From a virus, in the IMG/VR virus record IMGVR_UViG_3300049489_000585, positions 1 to 54,913 of that record: DNA of 54,913 nt. One strand, written 5' to 3'. Positions 42,822 to 51,464 of this stretch are shown here, piece after piece. A program made the translations under genes and the position numbers. The notes below the pieces were generated by a model. That model had not been told where the DNA came from and ran no database searches. It was given only the letters and a program-made list of their open reading frames with translations. The number at the start of each line of letters is the position of its first letter. Position 1 is the stretch's first letter.

Positions 42822-43058
42822 ATGGATCCATGGACCGCTTTCTACCTTCTCATCGTCGCGGCGCTGATCTCCTATGCGCTGGCCCCGAAGCCGCCGTCGC
42901 CGAAGCCCGCCAGCATCGAGGACTTCGACATCCCGACGGCCGAGCAAGGGCGCGAGATCCCGGTGGCCTTCGGTACCGTCACCGTGACCGGGCCGAACGT
43001 CATCTGGTACGGCAAGCTCGGCACCGAAGAGATCGTGGCGTCAGGCGGCAAGAAGTGA
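42822..43058 (+). CDS. Small tail-assembly membrane protein
   Basis: A 78-residue protein with an N-terminal hydrophobic helix (FYLLIVAALISYAL) followed by PPSPKPASIEDF. Occurs regularly before the tail-tip gene in such phages; role unknown. Confidence 0.68.
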   Translation: MDPWTAFYLLIVAALISYALAPKPPSPKPASIEDFDIPTAEQGREIPVAFGTVTVTGPNVIWYGKLGTEEIVASGGKK

Positions 43059-43288
43059 ACGCAGAAGACCCGCTCGTCATGGTGCGCCACTGCACGGCCG
43101 GCGGCGCTCGGTACTGCGCGCCAGGCTTGCGCGCCTTCTGCCGCCGGCACGGCCTGGACTTCCGCGCCTTCCTGCGCGGTGGCCTGCCGGCCAGCGTGAT
43201 CGAGCGGACAGGGGACGCGATGGCCCAGTGCGCCGTGGCCAACGCCCGGGCGGAAGTGGCAGAGAGGGCTGACCATGGGCAGCAGTAG
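43055..43288 (+). CDS. Small cysteine-containing tail-region protein
   Basis: A 77-residue GTG-started protein, overlapping both neighbours: VRHCTAGGARYCAPGLRAFC and RRHGLDFRAFLRGGLPAS. A recurrent phage type between DUF2163 and the tail tip gene. Function unknown. Confidence 0.68.
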   Translation: MNAEDPLVMVRHCTAGGARYCAPGLRAFCRRHGLDFRAFLRGGLPASVIERTGDAMAQCAVANARAEVAERADHGQQ

Positions 43289-46200
43289 CAGCAGCCGGGT
43301 CGCTGGCTACCGGTACAAGATGGGCCTGCACTTCGGCATCTGCCAAGGCCCCATCGACCGCCTGCGCAGCATCATCGTCGGCGAGCGCATCGCCTGGCAG
43401 GGTGGCAAGACCGACAACGCGAGCTTCCGCGTCCAGGCCCAGCAGCTGTTCGGCGGCGACGAGCGCGAGGGCGGGATCGCGGGCGACGCGGTGGCCATGT
43501 TCGGTGCCAACACCCAGACGCTGCCGGGCGCCGTGGCTGCGCTGCTGCCGTCCCCATCGCCAGCCTTCCGGGGCGTGTTCACGCTGGCCTACGATGGCCT
43601 GATCGGGTCGAACAACCCGTATATCAAGCCCTTCGCCTTCAAGGTGCAGCGCACCCTGGCCGGCTGGAACGCCGGGCCCTGGCTGCCGGACAAGTGCGAG
43701 ATTGGCGCGCTGGGCGCCGAGACCTTCTCTTTCACGGTGCTGCAGTCGCGGTTTGCCGGCGGCGATGCGTCCGACGAGAGCGGCTTCCTGCACGGCGCAC
43801 CGACGCAGTCTGGCGGCTCGGTCACCTCGAGCGGCTTCCGCGTCGACAGCGACAACGCGGCGACCCCTTCGACCCCTTCGACCCTCACCTATGACTGGCC
43901 CGGGTTCGGTGACGCAGGGGTCGGGCCGCTGACGCTGGAGTTCTTCATCGAGTGGGAGGCCACGCCGAACATCGCATACACGCCCTGCGTGCGCCTGATC
44001 ACCGACACCACCAACGTGTCGGGCACGACCCAGGACTTCGGCTTCACCGGCAGCGGTGGCGCGATGGTGTACAACGATGCGGGCTTCGGCGTCGAGTACA
44101 GCGGCAGCGTTGCGCCAGTGTTCCCGGTGCACTGCGCGGTGGTGCTGGACGACGACGAGAAGTCGGTCTACATCGGCGGCACGCGGGTGCACAACGCGAC
44201 CGGTGCGATTCCGCCCAGCGCGAACCCGATGCGCCTGATCCTGGGCGACCCGGCAGGCTACACGTCGGGCCTCACGCGCTTCAGCATCAGCGGCTTCCGC
44301 GTGCGCCGCGAGGCCCTGTACTCCGGCGCCACGATCACGCCGCCGACATCGATCCCTGACCCTGACGTGGCGGCCGCGCAGACCGGCAACGTCGCGATGA
44401 ACCCGGCGCACATCATCTACCAGTGCCTGACCGATCCGGTGTGGGGCATGGGCTACCCGACGGCCACCATCGGGTCGACCTTCGAGGATGCCGCGAATGC
44501 GCTGTACGACGAGGGCTTCGGCCTGTGCCTGCTGTGGAACAAGCAGGAGGAGCTGGGCGCCTTCATCCGCATCGTGCTGGACCACATCGGGGGCGTTCTC
44601 TACGCCGATCCGAAGACCGGGCTGTTCGAGCTGAAGCTGTTGCGCGCGGACTATGACCCAGGCACCCTGCCGGTGTTCGGGCCGACCGAGATCCGCGAGG
44701 TCGAGAGCTTCCAGCGGGTGGGCTACGGCGAGACCATCAACGAGATCACGGTGGTGTTCCGCGATGTCGAGACCAACAAGGACACGCCAGTCACGGTGCA
44801 GAACCTGGCCAACGTGCAGGCCCAGGGCGCCGTCGTCAGCACAACCCGGCAGTACCCTGGCCTGCCCAGCGCCGACCTGGCCCTGCGGGTGGCGCAGCGC
44901 GACCTGATCGCAGCATCGACTCCGCTGGCTAAGGGGCGGGTGACCATGAACCGCGAGGCTTGGTCGCTGGTGCCCGGCGGGGTGTTCAAGCTGAGCTTCC
45001 CTAAGCTGGGCCTGGACAGCGTCGTGGTGCGGGTGCTGGACATCGACTACGGCGAGCTGGCCGACGGGACTGTGTCGGCCCAGGTCGCCGAGGACGTGTT
45101 CGGCTTGCCGGACAGCAGCTACGCGGCGCAAGAGCCGATCGGCTGGGAAGAGCAGGACAACGAACCGGCCGCCATCGTGCATCAGGAGATCATCGAGGCG
45201 CCCTACCGCGGCCTGGTGGGCGCGATGACGGTGGCCGAGCTGGCGGCCGTCGACGAGGATTCTTCCTACCTGTGTGCCCTCGCGGCCCGGCCGTCGGACA
45301 CCGCGACCGGCTTCTCGATCTACAGCCGGGTCGGCGCCGCGGAGTTCCTGCGGCGCGGCGCGGGCAGCTTCGTTCCATGGGGCGAGCTCGACGCCGACAT
45401 CGGACACACCGACACCGCCCTGGTGCTGGCGGCCGGCGCCCTCGACCTCGAGGCCGTGGTGCTGGGCGGCCTGGCGATCATCGGCACCGGCGCGGCGGCC
45501 GAGTGGGTGCGGGTGGACGCGATCAACATCGGCACGCGCACGCTGACCGTCGCGCGCGGCATGCTCGACACCGTGCCAGCGGCGCACGCGGCCGCCGCGC
45601 CTGTGTGGCTGGGCGACGGGTCGCTCGGCATCGAGGGCATCGAGCGGGTGACGGCAGAGGATGTCGACTTCCAGCTGCTGACCCGCGACGGCCTTGGCAG
45701 CCTGCCGCTGGGCGAGGCGACGACGATCAGCCTGGCCGGCGACCAGCGCCAGGCGCGGCCGTACCCGCCGGGCAAGCTGCAGATCAACGGCACCAGCTAT
45801 CCGTCCAGCGCCAGCGACGCGCTCACGATCACCTGGGCGCACCGCGACCGCCTGCAGCAGACCGCCGACTTCATCGCCCAGACCGCCAGCAGCATCGGCC
45901 CGGAGGCCGGCACGACCTACAGCGCTGAGCTGCGCAACGCGGCCGACGTCGTGATCGCTTCCGCCTCGGGCCTGACCGGCACCATCTGGGTGCCGACGAT
46001 CACCCAGGGCGGCACCTACGACGCCACCGTGCGCCTGTGGTCGGTGCGTGGCGGCCTGGAGAGCTGGCAGGTGCACGACCACACCTTCAGCTACACCAGC
46101 GCGGGCGTGAGCATCGGTGCACCGGGCCAGACCGGCGTCGTCACCGCCAGCCTTGTGTTCCCGGCGGCAGGTGCGGCGATCGCTTTGGCGTTGACTCAGA

Positions 46201-47570
46201 CGGCACAGGCTGCGCGCGCGGCATCCGGCTGGAGGTCCACCATCACCCTGCAGAACATCGGCGGCGGATCGTCGGTGGGCGTTGGGTCGGTGCTGACCGC
46301 GCAGTTCACGCGCTACTACACGGTCGGCCCCGACCTGTTCGGCGATGTCACGCAAGCCGGCATCACGTTTTCGACCACCAGGACGCGGGCGCAGGCCCTT
46401 GGAGACTGGGCGACCATCGCGAACCTGAACAGCGTGCTTCGGGCGCGCGGCTGGAACATCTACCTGGACGGCAGCGACGCCAATCCGTCGGTGCAGCTGT
46501 TCGGACCGATCGGCGAGGAATGGGATGTCTACCCGACGCCTGCGGGCACGCCGCCGAACTCGATCTTCTTCGGCCTGGAGCAGAGCATCGCGACGCGAGG
46601 CGGCCCGGCCATCCTGACAGACCGGCCGCAGATCGTCACGGCGACGCTGACCGGCACGCCGAACCCGGGCGACCTGTACACGGTGACCCTGAATGGCGTG
46701 GACTACACCTACACCGCGCTGACGACCGACGACCTCGCTGGCGTGGCCTACGGGCTGGCCACGGTGATCAACGCAGCATCTACCTTCAACGCCACGTCGG
46801 CCGCTAGCGTGATAACGATTGACGGCATCCTGGCGTCCAACGTCTACACCTACTCCGGGTCCGCCTCCGGTGCGCACGCCTACGGCCAGGTCGGCGCCGA
46901 CGCCTTCTGGACCAGCACCACCTTCCTGCTGAACACGCTGGGCGCCGACAACTCGACGACCTTCACCGACGCCAGCACGCTCGGCCACACGGTCACCACG
47001 AACGGCGGCGCAAAGGTCACCAGCAGCCAGCTGGACGCCGACGGCAACGGGGACTTCCTGTCAGTGCCGGGCCATACCGGCTTCGACTTCGGCTCCGGCG
47101 AATTCTGCGTCGAGGCCATCGCAGCGGTGCGCAACAACCCAGGGACAGGCCCGCGCCCGATCATCGCCAGATGGAAGAACGGGCTCAACCAGCTGGCGTT
47201 CTTCCTCGGCGTCGACAACTCGAACAAGCTGGTCTTCTACTACTCGACGGACGGAACCAACGGGGTGTTTACGCCGGTCACCTCGAGCTCGATCGCCGTT
47301 GGCACGACGCCGCAGCACTTCATGGCGAACAGGATCAGCGGCACGCTGCGCCTGTTCATTGCTGGGATCAAGCTGTACGAGGCGACGCACTCCGGGGCGA
47401 TCTTCGTGCCCACCAGCACCCCGCTGACGATCGCCGGCGTCGACTACTCGTCGTCGAGCTCGCACACCGACCTGCTGGGCAAGCACCGGACGTTCCGCAT
47501 CACCAAGGGGTCCGGCCGCGGCTACACGGCGAACTTCACGCCGCCGACGGGGCCGTTCGCGAACTACTGA
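43275..47570 (+). CDS. Tail tip / host-specificity protein
   Basis: A 1431-residue protein (J-like). The N-terminal part (SRVAGYRYKMGLHFGICQG) and central domains (~340-620) match tail-tip hub proteins. Residues ~175-355 look like an inserted LamG-type lectin fold (LTLEFFIEWEA, SISGFRVRREALY). Residues ~1220-1425 are a second one (FCVEAIAAVRNN, LRLFIAGIKLYEAT, HRTFRITKGSGRGY). Lectin folds at the tip suit receptor or glycan binding. Fibronectin-type domains may lie at ~810-1000. Confidence 0.85.
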   Translation: MGSSSSSRVAGYRYKMGLHFGICQGPIDRLRSIIVGERIAWQGGKTDNASFRVQAQQLFGGDEREGGIAGDAVAMFGANTQTLPGAVAALLPSPSPAFRGVFTLAYDGLIGSNNPYIKPFAFKVQRTLAGWNAGPWLPDKCEIGALGAETFSFTVLQSRFAGGDASDESGFLHGAPTQSGGSVTSSGFRVDSDNAATPSTPSTLTYDWPGFGDAGVGPLTLEFFIEWEATPNIAYTPCVRLITDTTNVSGTTQDFGFTGSGGAMVYNDAGFGVEYSGSVAPVFPVHCAVVLDDDEKSVYIGGTRVHNATGAIPPSANPMRLILGDPAGYTSGLTRFSISGFRVRREALYSGATITPPTSIPDPDVAAAQTGNVAMNPAHIIYQCLTDPVWGMGYPTATIGSTFEDAANALYDEGFGLCLLWNKQEELGAFIRIVLDHIGGVLYADPKTGLFELKLLRADYDPGTLPVFGPTEIREVESFQRVGYGETINEITVVFRDVETNKDTPVTVQNLANVQAQGAVVSTTRQYPGLPSADLALRVAQRDLIAASTPLAKGRVTMNREAWSLVPGGVFKLSFPKLGLDSVVVRVLDIDYGELADGTVSAQVAEDVFGLPDSSYAAQEPIGWEEQDNEPAAIVHQEIIEAPYRGLVGAMTVAELAAVDEDSSYLCALAARPSDTATGFSIYSRVGAAEFLRRGAGSFVPWGELDADIGHTDTALVLAAGALDLEAVVLGGLAIIGTGAAAEWVRVDAINIGTRTLTVARGMLDTVPAAHAAAAPVWLGDGSLGIEGIERVTAEDVDFQLLTRDGLGSLPLGEATTISLAGDQRQARPYPPGKLQINGTSYPSSASDALTITWAHRDRLQQTADFIAQTASSIGPEAGTTYSAELRNAADVVIASASGLTGTIWVPTITQGGTYDATVRLWSVRGGLESWQVHDHTFSYTSAGVSIGAPGQTGVVTASLVFPAAGAAIALALTQTAQAARAASGWRSTITLQNIGGGSSVGVGSVLTAQFTRYYTVGPDLFGDVTQAGITFSTTRTRAQALGDWATIANLNSVLRARGWNIYLDGSDANPSVQLFGPIGEEWDVYPTPAGTPPNSIFFGLEQSIATRGGPAILTDRPQIVTATLTGTPNPGDLYTVTLNGVDYTYTALTTDDLAGVAYGLATVINAASTFNATSAASVITIDGILASNVYTYSGSASGAHAYGQVGADAFWTSTTFLLNTLGADNSTTFTDASTLGHTVTTNGGAKVTSSQLDADGNGDFLSVPGHTGFDFGSGEFCVEAIAAVRNNPGTGPRPIIARWKNGLNQLAFFLGVDNSNKLVFYYSTDGTNGVFTPVTSSSIAVGTTPQHFMANRISGTLRLFIAGIKLYEATHSGAIFVPTSTPLTIAGVDYSSSSSHTDLLGKHRTFRITKGSGRGYTANFTPPTGPFANY

Positions 47571-47620
47571 TGGCCGGCGGTTGACGGGCGTCTGTCGCGC
47601 GCCTGTTTCCGCCCGAGCCG

Positions 47621-47640
47621 ACTTGTCCCGCCGTTGTCCC
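47621..47640 (+). repeat. Putative integrase arm-type site, left of attP core
   Basis: ACTTGTCCCGCCGTTGTCCC recurs at 47814-47833 with 18 of 20 bases the same. The two copies flank the attP core, as arm-type Int sites do. Confidence 0.6.
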
Positions 47641-47644
47641 GCGA

Positions 47645-48928
47645 TCAGCCGACTTTGCGGTCTTTCGACTTGCGCAAGTCATTGATTTTCAACACGTGCG
47701 CACCGCGGGAACGGGTTGTGATTCTGGTCGTCGTGGGTTCGAGTCCCATCAGCCACCCCACCCTATGAGAATCGGCCACTTCGGGGGCCTTTTTCTTGGC
47801 CGGCTCGGACGGCACTTGTCGCGCCGTTGTCGCAGGCCCGATGTTCCCGGCCCATGCCGCGACGTGGCTCGGCGCCAAGTGGGCGTAGCGCTGCAGCATG
47901 TCGGCCGAAGCCCAGCCGCCGAGTTCCTGCAGGGCGCTGTCAGGCGTTCCGGCCATGCGGTGCCAGCTGGCCCAGGTGTGCCGCAGGTCGTGCCAGCGCA
48001 GCGTGGGTAGCCCGGCCCGAATGCAGGCCTTGCGCCAGGCCGCGCTGCTGGCCTTGCCGGTGGGCATCTCCCAGGTCAGCCGCGGCTTGTCCTCCGGCCG
48101 GCGCTTCTTGGTCCACCGCGGGGCCGGGAACACCCAGCGCTTGTGCATGCCCTGCTGGCCGCGCAGCACGTCCATGGCGTCGGGGTTCAGCGGCACCGAG
48201 AGCGCCTTGCCGGCCTTGGCCTCGTCGGCGTGCACCCAGGCGGCCGCCCGCGGCAGGTCGACCTCTGACCACTGCAGCAGCCGGACGTTGCTCTCGCGCA
48301 GGCCGGTGGCCAGCGCGAAGCGGGCCATGGCGCGCAGGTGGTCCGGCAACTCGGCCAGCAGCGCCAGCGCTTGCTCGTGCGTGATCCAGTTCGTGCGGCC
48401 CTCGGGCTCGTGCAGCTTGGGCACCGGGGGCGGCGCCGGCAGCCAGCCGCGCAGTTGGGCGTGCTTCAGGATGCGCGACAGGTCGCTCAGGTAGCGGTTG
48501 ACGGTGGCCGGCGACAGCATGCGCGGCGCCGGTGGCCTCTCTCCGGCAGCCTTGGCGGCCTCGATGTCGGCGGCGTTCGCCGGCTCGGCCTGGCGCTCGC
48601 TGCTGATCTTGCGCACCATGTCGGCGGTGATGCCGGCCAGCGGCTTGCCGATCAGGCGGGCGGACAGCCAGCGGAGGTTCCGCTTGGCCTCCTCGAGGCT
48701 GCGCAGGTGCTGGTGCTCATCCAGCCACGACAGGACCGCTTCGTCCCAGGTGTGGGACGGCGCCTCACCTAGACGGTGCTGCCGCCACTGATCGCGGTAA
48801 GCCGTGGCGGCCCACTCCTTCGCCGCGGCTTCGTCCGTGGTGCCAGTGCTGCGGACAAAGCGCCGGCCGTCCTGGGCGGTGAAATCGACCCACCAGGTGC
48901 CGCGCTTGCCTCGTCGGTAGACCCGCAT
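47645..48928 (-). CDS. int: Phage tyrosine integrase
   Basis: A 427-residue recombinase. The start MRVYRRGKRGTWWVDF at 48928 has AAGGA upstream. The catalytic pattern is TGLRESNVRLLQW (first Arg), HDLRHTWASWH (HxxR), GGWASADMLQRYAHL (W and Tyr). An N-terminal arm-binding domain comes first. It integrates the phage through attP at 47713-47760; the last ~45 codons (GLEPTTTRIT) run through that attachment site. It differs from intI and lacks the IntI insert. Confidence 0.92.
   Translation of the reverse strand: MRVYRRGKRGTWWVDFTAQDGRRFVRSTGTTDEAAAKEWAATAYRDQWRQHRLGEAPSHTWDEAVLSWLDEHQHLRSLEEAKRNLRWLSARLIGKPLAGITADMVRKISSERQAEPANAADIEAAKAAGERPPAPRMLSPATVNRYLSDLSRILKHAQLRGWLPAPPPVPKLHEPEGRTNWITHEQALALLAELPDHLRAMARFALATGLRESNVRLLQWSEVDLPRAAAWVHADEAKAGKALSVPLNPDAMDVLRGQQGMHKRWVFPAPRWTKKRRPEDKPRLTWEMPTGKASSAAWRKACIRAGLPTLRWHDLRHTWASWHRMAGTPDSALQELGGWASADMLQRYAHLAPSHVAAWAGNIGPATTARQVPSEPAKKKAPEVADSHRVGWLMGLEPTTTRITTRSRGAHVLKINDLRKSKDRKVG
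47713..47760 (+). other. attP: attP core: 3' half of a tRNA-His gene
   Basis: From GGGTTGTGATTC (anticodon GTG) through the T loop (GGGTTCGAGTCCC) to AGCCACCCCA the sequence matches the 3' part of bacterial tRNA-His. The 5' half of a tRNA is absent. Integrating here would restore the host gene. The core sits next to int and between two arm-type repeats. It is present uninterrupted, so the sequence shows the circular or virion form. Confidence 0.87.
47814..47833 (+). repeat. Putative integrase arm-type site, right of attP core
   Basis: ACTTGTCGCGCCGTTGTCGC, the partner of the repeat at 47621-47640 (18 of 20 identical). It lies within the 3' end of int. Confidence 0.6.
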
Positions 48929-49122
48929 TCGTCCTTGCTCCCTGCCGCTGGCGGCCGATGGTACTGGGTGCGCACCCACTCGATCAGATCCTCGTCGATG
49001 AACAGCCACGCCCGCCCGACCTTGGTCGCCGGCAGCCCGCGGCGCTCGATGGCCTCGGTGACGGTGTCCGGGTGCGCCTTCAGCATCTTGGCGGCGCGGG
49101 TGAGGGTGAGGATGCGGGCCAT
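48769..49122 (-). CDS. Excisionase-like helix-turn-helix protein
   Basis: A 117-residue protein starting MARILTLTRAAKMLKAH; residues 1-55 form a MerR/excisionase-type HTH (PDTVTEAIERRGLPATKVG, then FIDEDLIEWV). The tail overlaps int by 160 bp in another frame. Its start lies just after the intI stop. It could be the Xis that steers the phage integrase, or a regulator of either recombinase. Confidence 0.7.
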   Translation of the reverse strand: MARILTLTRAAKMLKAHPDTVTEAIERRGLPATKVGRAWLFIDEDLIEWVRTQYHRPPAAGSKDECGSTDEASAAPGGSISPPRTAGALSAALAPRTKPRRRSGPPRLTAISGGSTV

Positions 49123-49124
49123 GG

Positions 49125-50222
49125 TCAGACCAGCGAGTCCAGCGGGCTGCGCACGCACATGCCGCCCTGCTTGGCCGGCAGGACGTGGGTATAGATCATC
49201 GTGGTCTCCAGATCGGCGTGGCCGAGTAGGGCCTGAATCGTGCGGATGTCGTACCCGTCCTGCAGCAGGTGGGTGGCAAAGGAGTGCCGCAATGTGTGCG
49301 GGGTGGCGCGCTTCATGATCCCGGCGCCGGCCACGGCCCGGGCCATCAGGCGCTGGATGCCGTCCTCGTGAAGGTGGTGGCGCCTGACAAGGCCAGTCCG
49401 CGGGCACGTGACGTAGGTGTCGGTGGCGAAGATCCACTGCCAGCGGATGTCCTGCCCGGCCCGCGGGTACTTCAGGTGCAGCGCGTGCGGAAGCTCGACG
49501 TCGGCCCGGCCGGCAGTGAGGTCGACCTGGTGCAGCGCCTTGCGCGCTTCCATCACCTCGCGCAGCTGGCCGGCCAGCGATCGCGGCAGCATGACGGTTC
49601 GATCCTTGGCGCCCTTGCCGTCGCGGACGGTGATGCTGCTCGACTCGATGTCCGCGTCCTGCATGCGCAGGCGCAGACCTTCCGTCAGCCGCAGGCCAGC
49701 GCCGTACAGCAGGCGCAACACCAGGCCGCGGATGTTGGCCTGCGGGATCTGCAGCCACAGGCGCGCCACCTCGTCCCGAGTGAGCACGACCGGCAACTTC
49801 TGCGGCTGCTTGGCGCGCACGATTCCCTCGACCCATGGCAGCTCGACCTGCAGGGCTTGCTGGTACAGGAAAAGCAGCGCGGCCAGGGCCTGGCGCTGGG
49901 TGCTGGCCGACACGTCGCGCACCTGGGCAAGATGCGTGAGGAACTGCGACACCTCCGGCGCGCCCATCTCGAGCGGGTGGCGCTTGCCGGACCACAGCAC
50001 GAACTGGCGCGTCCAGTGCCAGTAGGCCTGCTCCGTACGGCGCGAATAGTGTTTGGCCCTGATCGCGCCGACCACCAGGTGGCGCAGGTGGCCAGGCTCA
50101 CCCGGCTGCGGCTCACTCGCGGATGCAGGAACGCTGCTGCGGGCCAGCCCATCTCCGCGAGCCAGCGCGACAGCGCGGCGCGTAACGGGCTGGCAGGTCG
50201 GCGGTGCTTGGAGGATGGCCAT
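49125..50222 (-). CDS. intI: Integron integrase IntI
   Basis: A 365-residue tyrosine recombinase of the IntI family. Core-binding domain: IRAKHYSRRTEQAYWHWTRQ, FLTHLAQVRDVSASTQRQAL, LPVVLTRDEVARLWL. Catalytic residues: Arg in YGAGLRLTEG, Lys in RDGKGAKDR, HTLRHSFATH, GHADLETTMIYTH with the nucleophilic Tyr. The IntI-only helix that handles attC extrahelical bases is present (ALHLKYPRAGQDIRWQWIF). It is about 25-45 residues longer at the N-terminus than usual, so the start may be downstream. No frameshift or missing residue is seen: it should be active. attI and the cassette array lie upstream. Confidence 0.96.
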   Translation of the reverse strand: MAILQAPPTCQPVTRRAVALARGDGLARSSVPASASEPQPGEPGHLRHLVVGAIRAKHYSRRTEQAYWHWTRQFVLWSGKRHPLEMGAPEVSQFLTHLAQVRDVSASTQRQALAALLFLYQQALQVELPWVEGIVRAKQPQKLPVVLTRDEVARLWLQIPQANIRGLVLRLLYGAGLRLTEGLRLRMQDADIESSSITVRDGKGAKDRTVMLPRSLAGQLREVMEARKALHQVDLTAGRADVELPHALHLKYPRAGQDIRWQWIFATDTYVTCPRTGLVRRHHLHEDGIQRLMARAVAGAGIMKRATPHTLRHSFATHLLQDGYDIRTIQALLGHADLETTMIYTHVLPAKQGGMCVRSPLDSLV

Positions 50223-50270
50223 GGCGTCGGGTGTTACACCGCAGATCCTGCGGTCGAATTGAAGTTAGGC
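50223..50270 (+). other. attI: attI site
   Basis: The core GTTAGGC (50264-50270), preceded by GAA, lies 42 bp from the intI start and opens the array; crossover would fall between G and TT. Two inverted repeats precede it: GTGTTACAC (50231-50239) and CCGCAGATCCTGCGG (50239-50253). They could be IntI-binding or operator sites. The stop of the cassette 1 gene is inside this region. No LexA box is seen. Confidence 0.82.
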
Positions 50271-50518
50271 GTCTCAACGCGCTCCCACCAGCCGCCCCAC
50301 TCAGCAGGCGTCAGTCTGTCGGCGTGCAAGTGTTCGTGCGGCTGGCAGCACTTCAGCTTGCGCGGCATGTAGTCGTTCGGCCTATCGCCTTGCAAGCGCG
50401 GCGCGCTGGCGTTGGTGTAGCCAACGAACAGCACTTGTTCGCGCATGCGTCCGAGCACGTCGCTATAGCGGTTCCGGTAGGTGCCAACCTCGGTCGGCAA
50501 GGTCTTTGTGTACGCCAT
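50234..50518 (-). CDS. Cassette 1: conserved phage protein, function unknown
   Basis: A 94-residue protein. The start MAYTKTLPTEVGTYRNRY at 50518 has AGGAG upstream (a longer frame starts at 50563). The middle has LFVGYTNASAPRLQGDRPND and CCQPHEHLHADRL. The last residues (NFNSTAGSAV) are read from attI. It ends 11 bp before intI and is read in the same direction. Confidence 0.72.
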   Translation of the reverse strand: MAYTKTLPTEVGTYRNRYSDVLGRMREQVLFVGYTNASAPRLQGDRPNDYMPRKLKCCQPHEHLHADRLTPAEWGGWWERVETPNFNSTAGSAV

Positions 50519-50564
50519 CGCTTTCTCCTTTGTTCGCTGGCCTGGGTCACGCGCCGGTGGCAAC

Positions 50565-50630
50565 GCCTAACCCGTCGTCCGACCTGACAGCCCCGGCAAG
50601 CCGGGTCTGCAGGTCAACTTTGCGTTAGGG
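50565..50630 (+). other. attC: attC1 recombination site
   Basis: R boxes GCCTAAC (50565-50571) and GTTAGGG (50624-50630). Arms GTCCGACCTGACAG and CTGCAGGTCAAC pair with one C and one A unpaired in the 5' arm; a CCCCGG/CCGGG inner stem closes it. Confidence 0.9.
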
Positions 50631-50631
50631 C

Positions 50632-51381
50632 TCAAAACCCCATGCCCTGCTGCTCCGGCACGGGCTGCGCCAAATCGAGCAGGGAACCTTGCGCGTAAGC
50701 GGCTTCTATCCGCTGGCACGCCAAATCGAAGGCAGCGCGGTCAACCTCGCAGCCTATGAACTTCCGCCCAGCGCGGGCACATGAAACGCCAGTCGTTCCT
50801 GCGCCCATGTGCGTGTCCAGCACCGTGTATCCGGGCCGCGAGTAGTCCGCCACCAGCGCATCCATCAGCAGGGTCGGCTTGCCACCCATGCGGGCCTTGT
50901 CGTTCCAGCCAGGCCCGGCCACGTAGCCGCCCGGCAGCGTGCCCCACTTCATCTGCGCCTTGGTGCGCGCCACCACAATCCAGTCCGTCCACGAGCTGGG
51001 GCCGTCACCACTCAGGCGCACAGCGCGCCCCGGCTGGTAAAAGGGCAGCGGTGCAAACGCATAGCGCCCGGCCTTCTCCAGCGCGGTGCGCACAGCCAGC
51101 GCCAAGTCGCTGTCGGTCATCCACACCACCCAGCCGCTGCACACCCGCGTGTACTGCTCGGCAAAGTACGCCACGTCTTCAAGCGTCAGCGCGCGGTAGC
51201 CCAGGGCCTGCCGTTCGGCGCTGTCGCGTGCTTTCGAGGCACCGGCATCGTGGCCCGCGTGGCACCGTTCGCTGTAGGGCGGGTCGGTTATCACCGCGTC
51301 CACGCTGGCAAGCGTGGGCAGCACTTCGCGGCAATCACCGCGGTGCAGTGTGGCTTGCCCAATGGTCACGGTCTCCAGCAT
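50632..51381 (-). CDS. Cassette 2: DNA N6-adenine/N4-cytosine methyltransferase
   Basis: A 249-residue enzyme. DAVITDPPYSERCH holds the catalytic DPPY near residue 30, and the C-terminal VLDTHMGAGTTGVSC with FIGCEVD is the SAM-binding part; this order is that of beta-class enzymes. The start MLETVTIGQATLHRGD at 51381 has GAGGA 6 nt upstream; the longer frame begins inside attC2. It may protect phage DNA from host restriction. Antisense to attC2. Confidence 0.9.
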   Translation of the reverse strand: MLETVTIGQATLHRGDCREVLPTLASVDAVITDPPYSERCHAGHDAGASKARDSAERQALGYRALTLEDVAYFAEQYTRVCSGWVVWMTDSDLALAVRTALEKAGRYAFAPLPFYQPGRAVRLSGDGPSSWTDWIVVARTKAQMKWGTLPGGYVAGPGWNDKARMGGKPTLLMDALVADYSRPGYTVLDTHMGAGTTGVSCARAGRKFIGCEVDRAAFDLACQRIEAAYAQGSLLDLAQPVPEQQGMGF

Positions 51382-51405
51382 TCGTTGTCCTCGTAGCAAA
51401 TACAG

Positions 51406-51464
51406 CCCTAACAGGTCGCTCAAACGGACGGGCCTACGGCCCGCCGTTTAGCTTTGCGTTAGCC
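51406..51464 (+). other. attC: attC2 recombination site
   Basis: R boxes CCCTAAC (51406-51412) and GTTAGCC (51458-51464). Arms GCTCAAACGGACGGGCC and GGCCCGCCGTTTAGC pair, leaving a C and an A of the 5' arm unpaired; loop TAC. Confidence 0.92.

Noticed and set aside
43077-46988. 1303-residue minus-strand frame opposite the tail tip gene
   Set aside because: Arg/Gly/Val-rich antisense shadow of a clear tail protein gene.
47713-47760. Functional tRNA-His gene
   Set aside because: Only the part from the anticodon arm to CCA is present; the 5' half does not match a tRNA. It is an attachment site.
49125-50222. IntI as a second ordinary phage or XerC-type integrase
   Set aside because: The ALHLKYPRAG...WQWIF insert and the surrounding motifs are specific to integron integrases, and attI and attC sites are adjacent.
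50223-50264. LexA box controlling intI
   Set aside because: No CTGT-N8-ACAG pattern is found near the intI start; the palindromes present have other sequences.
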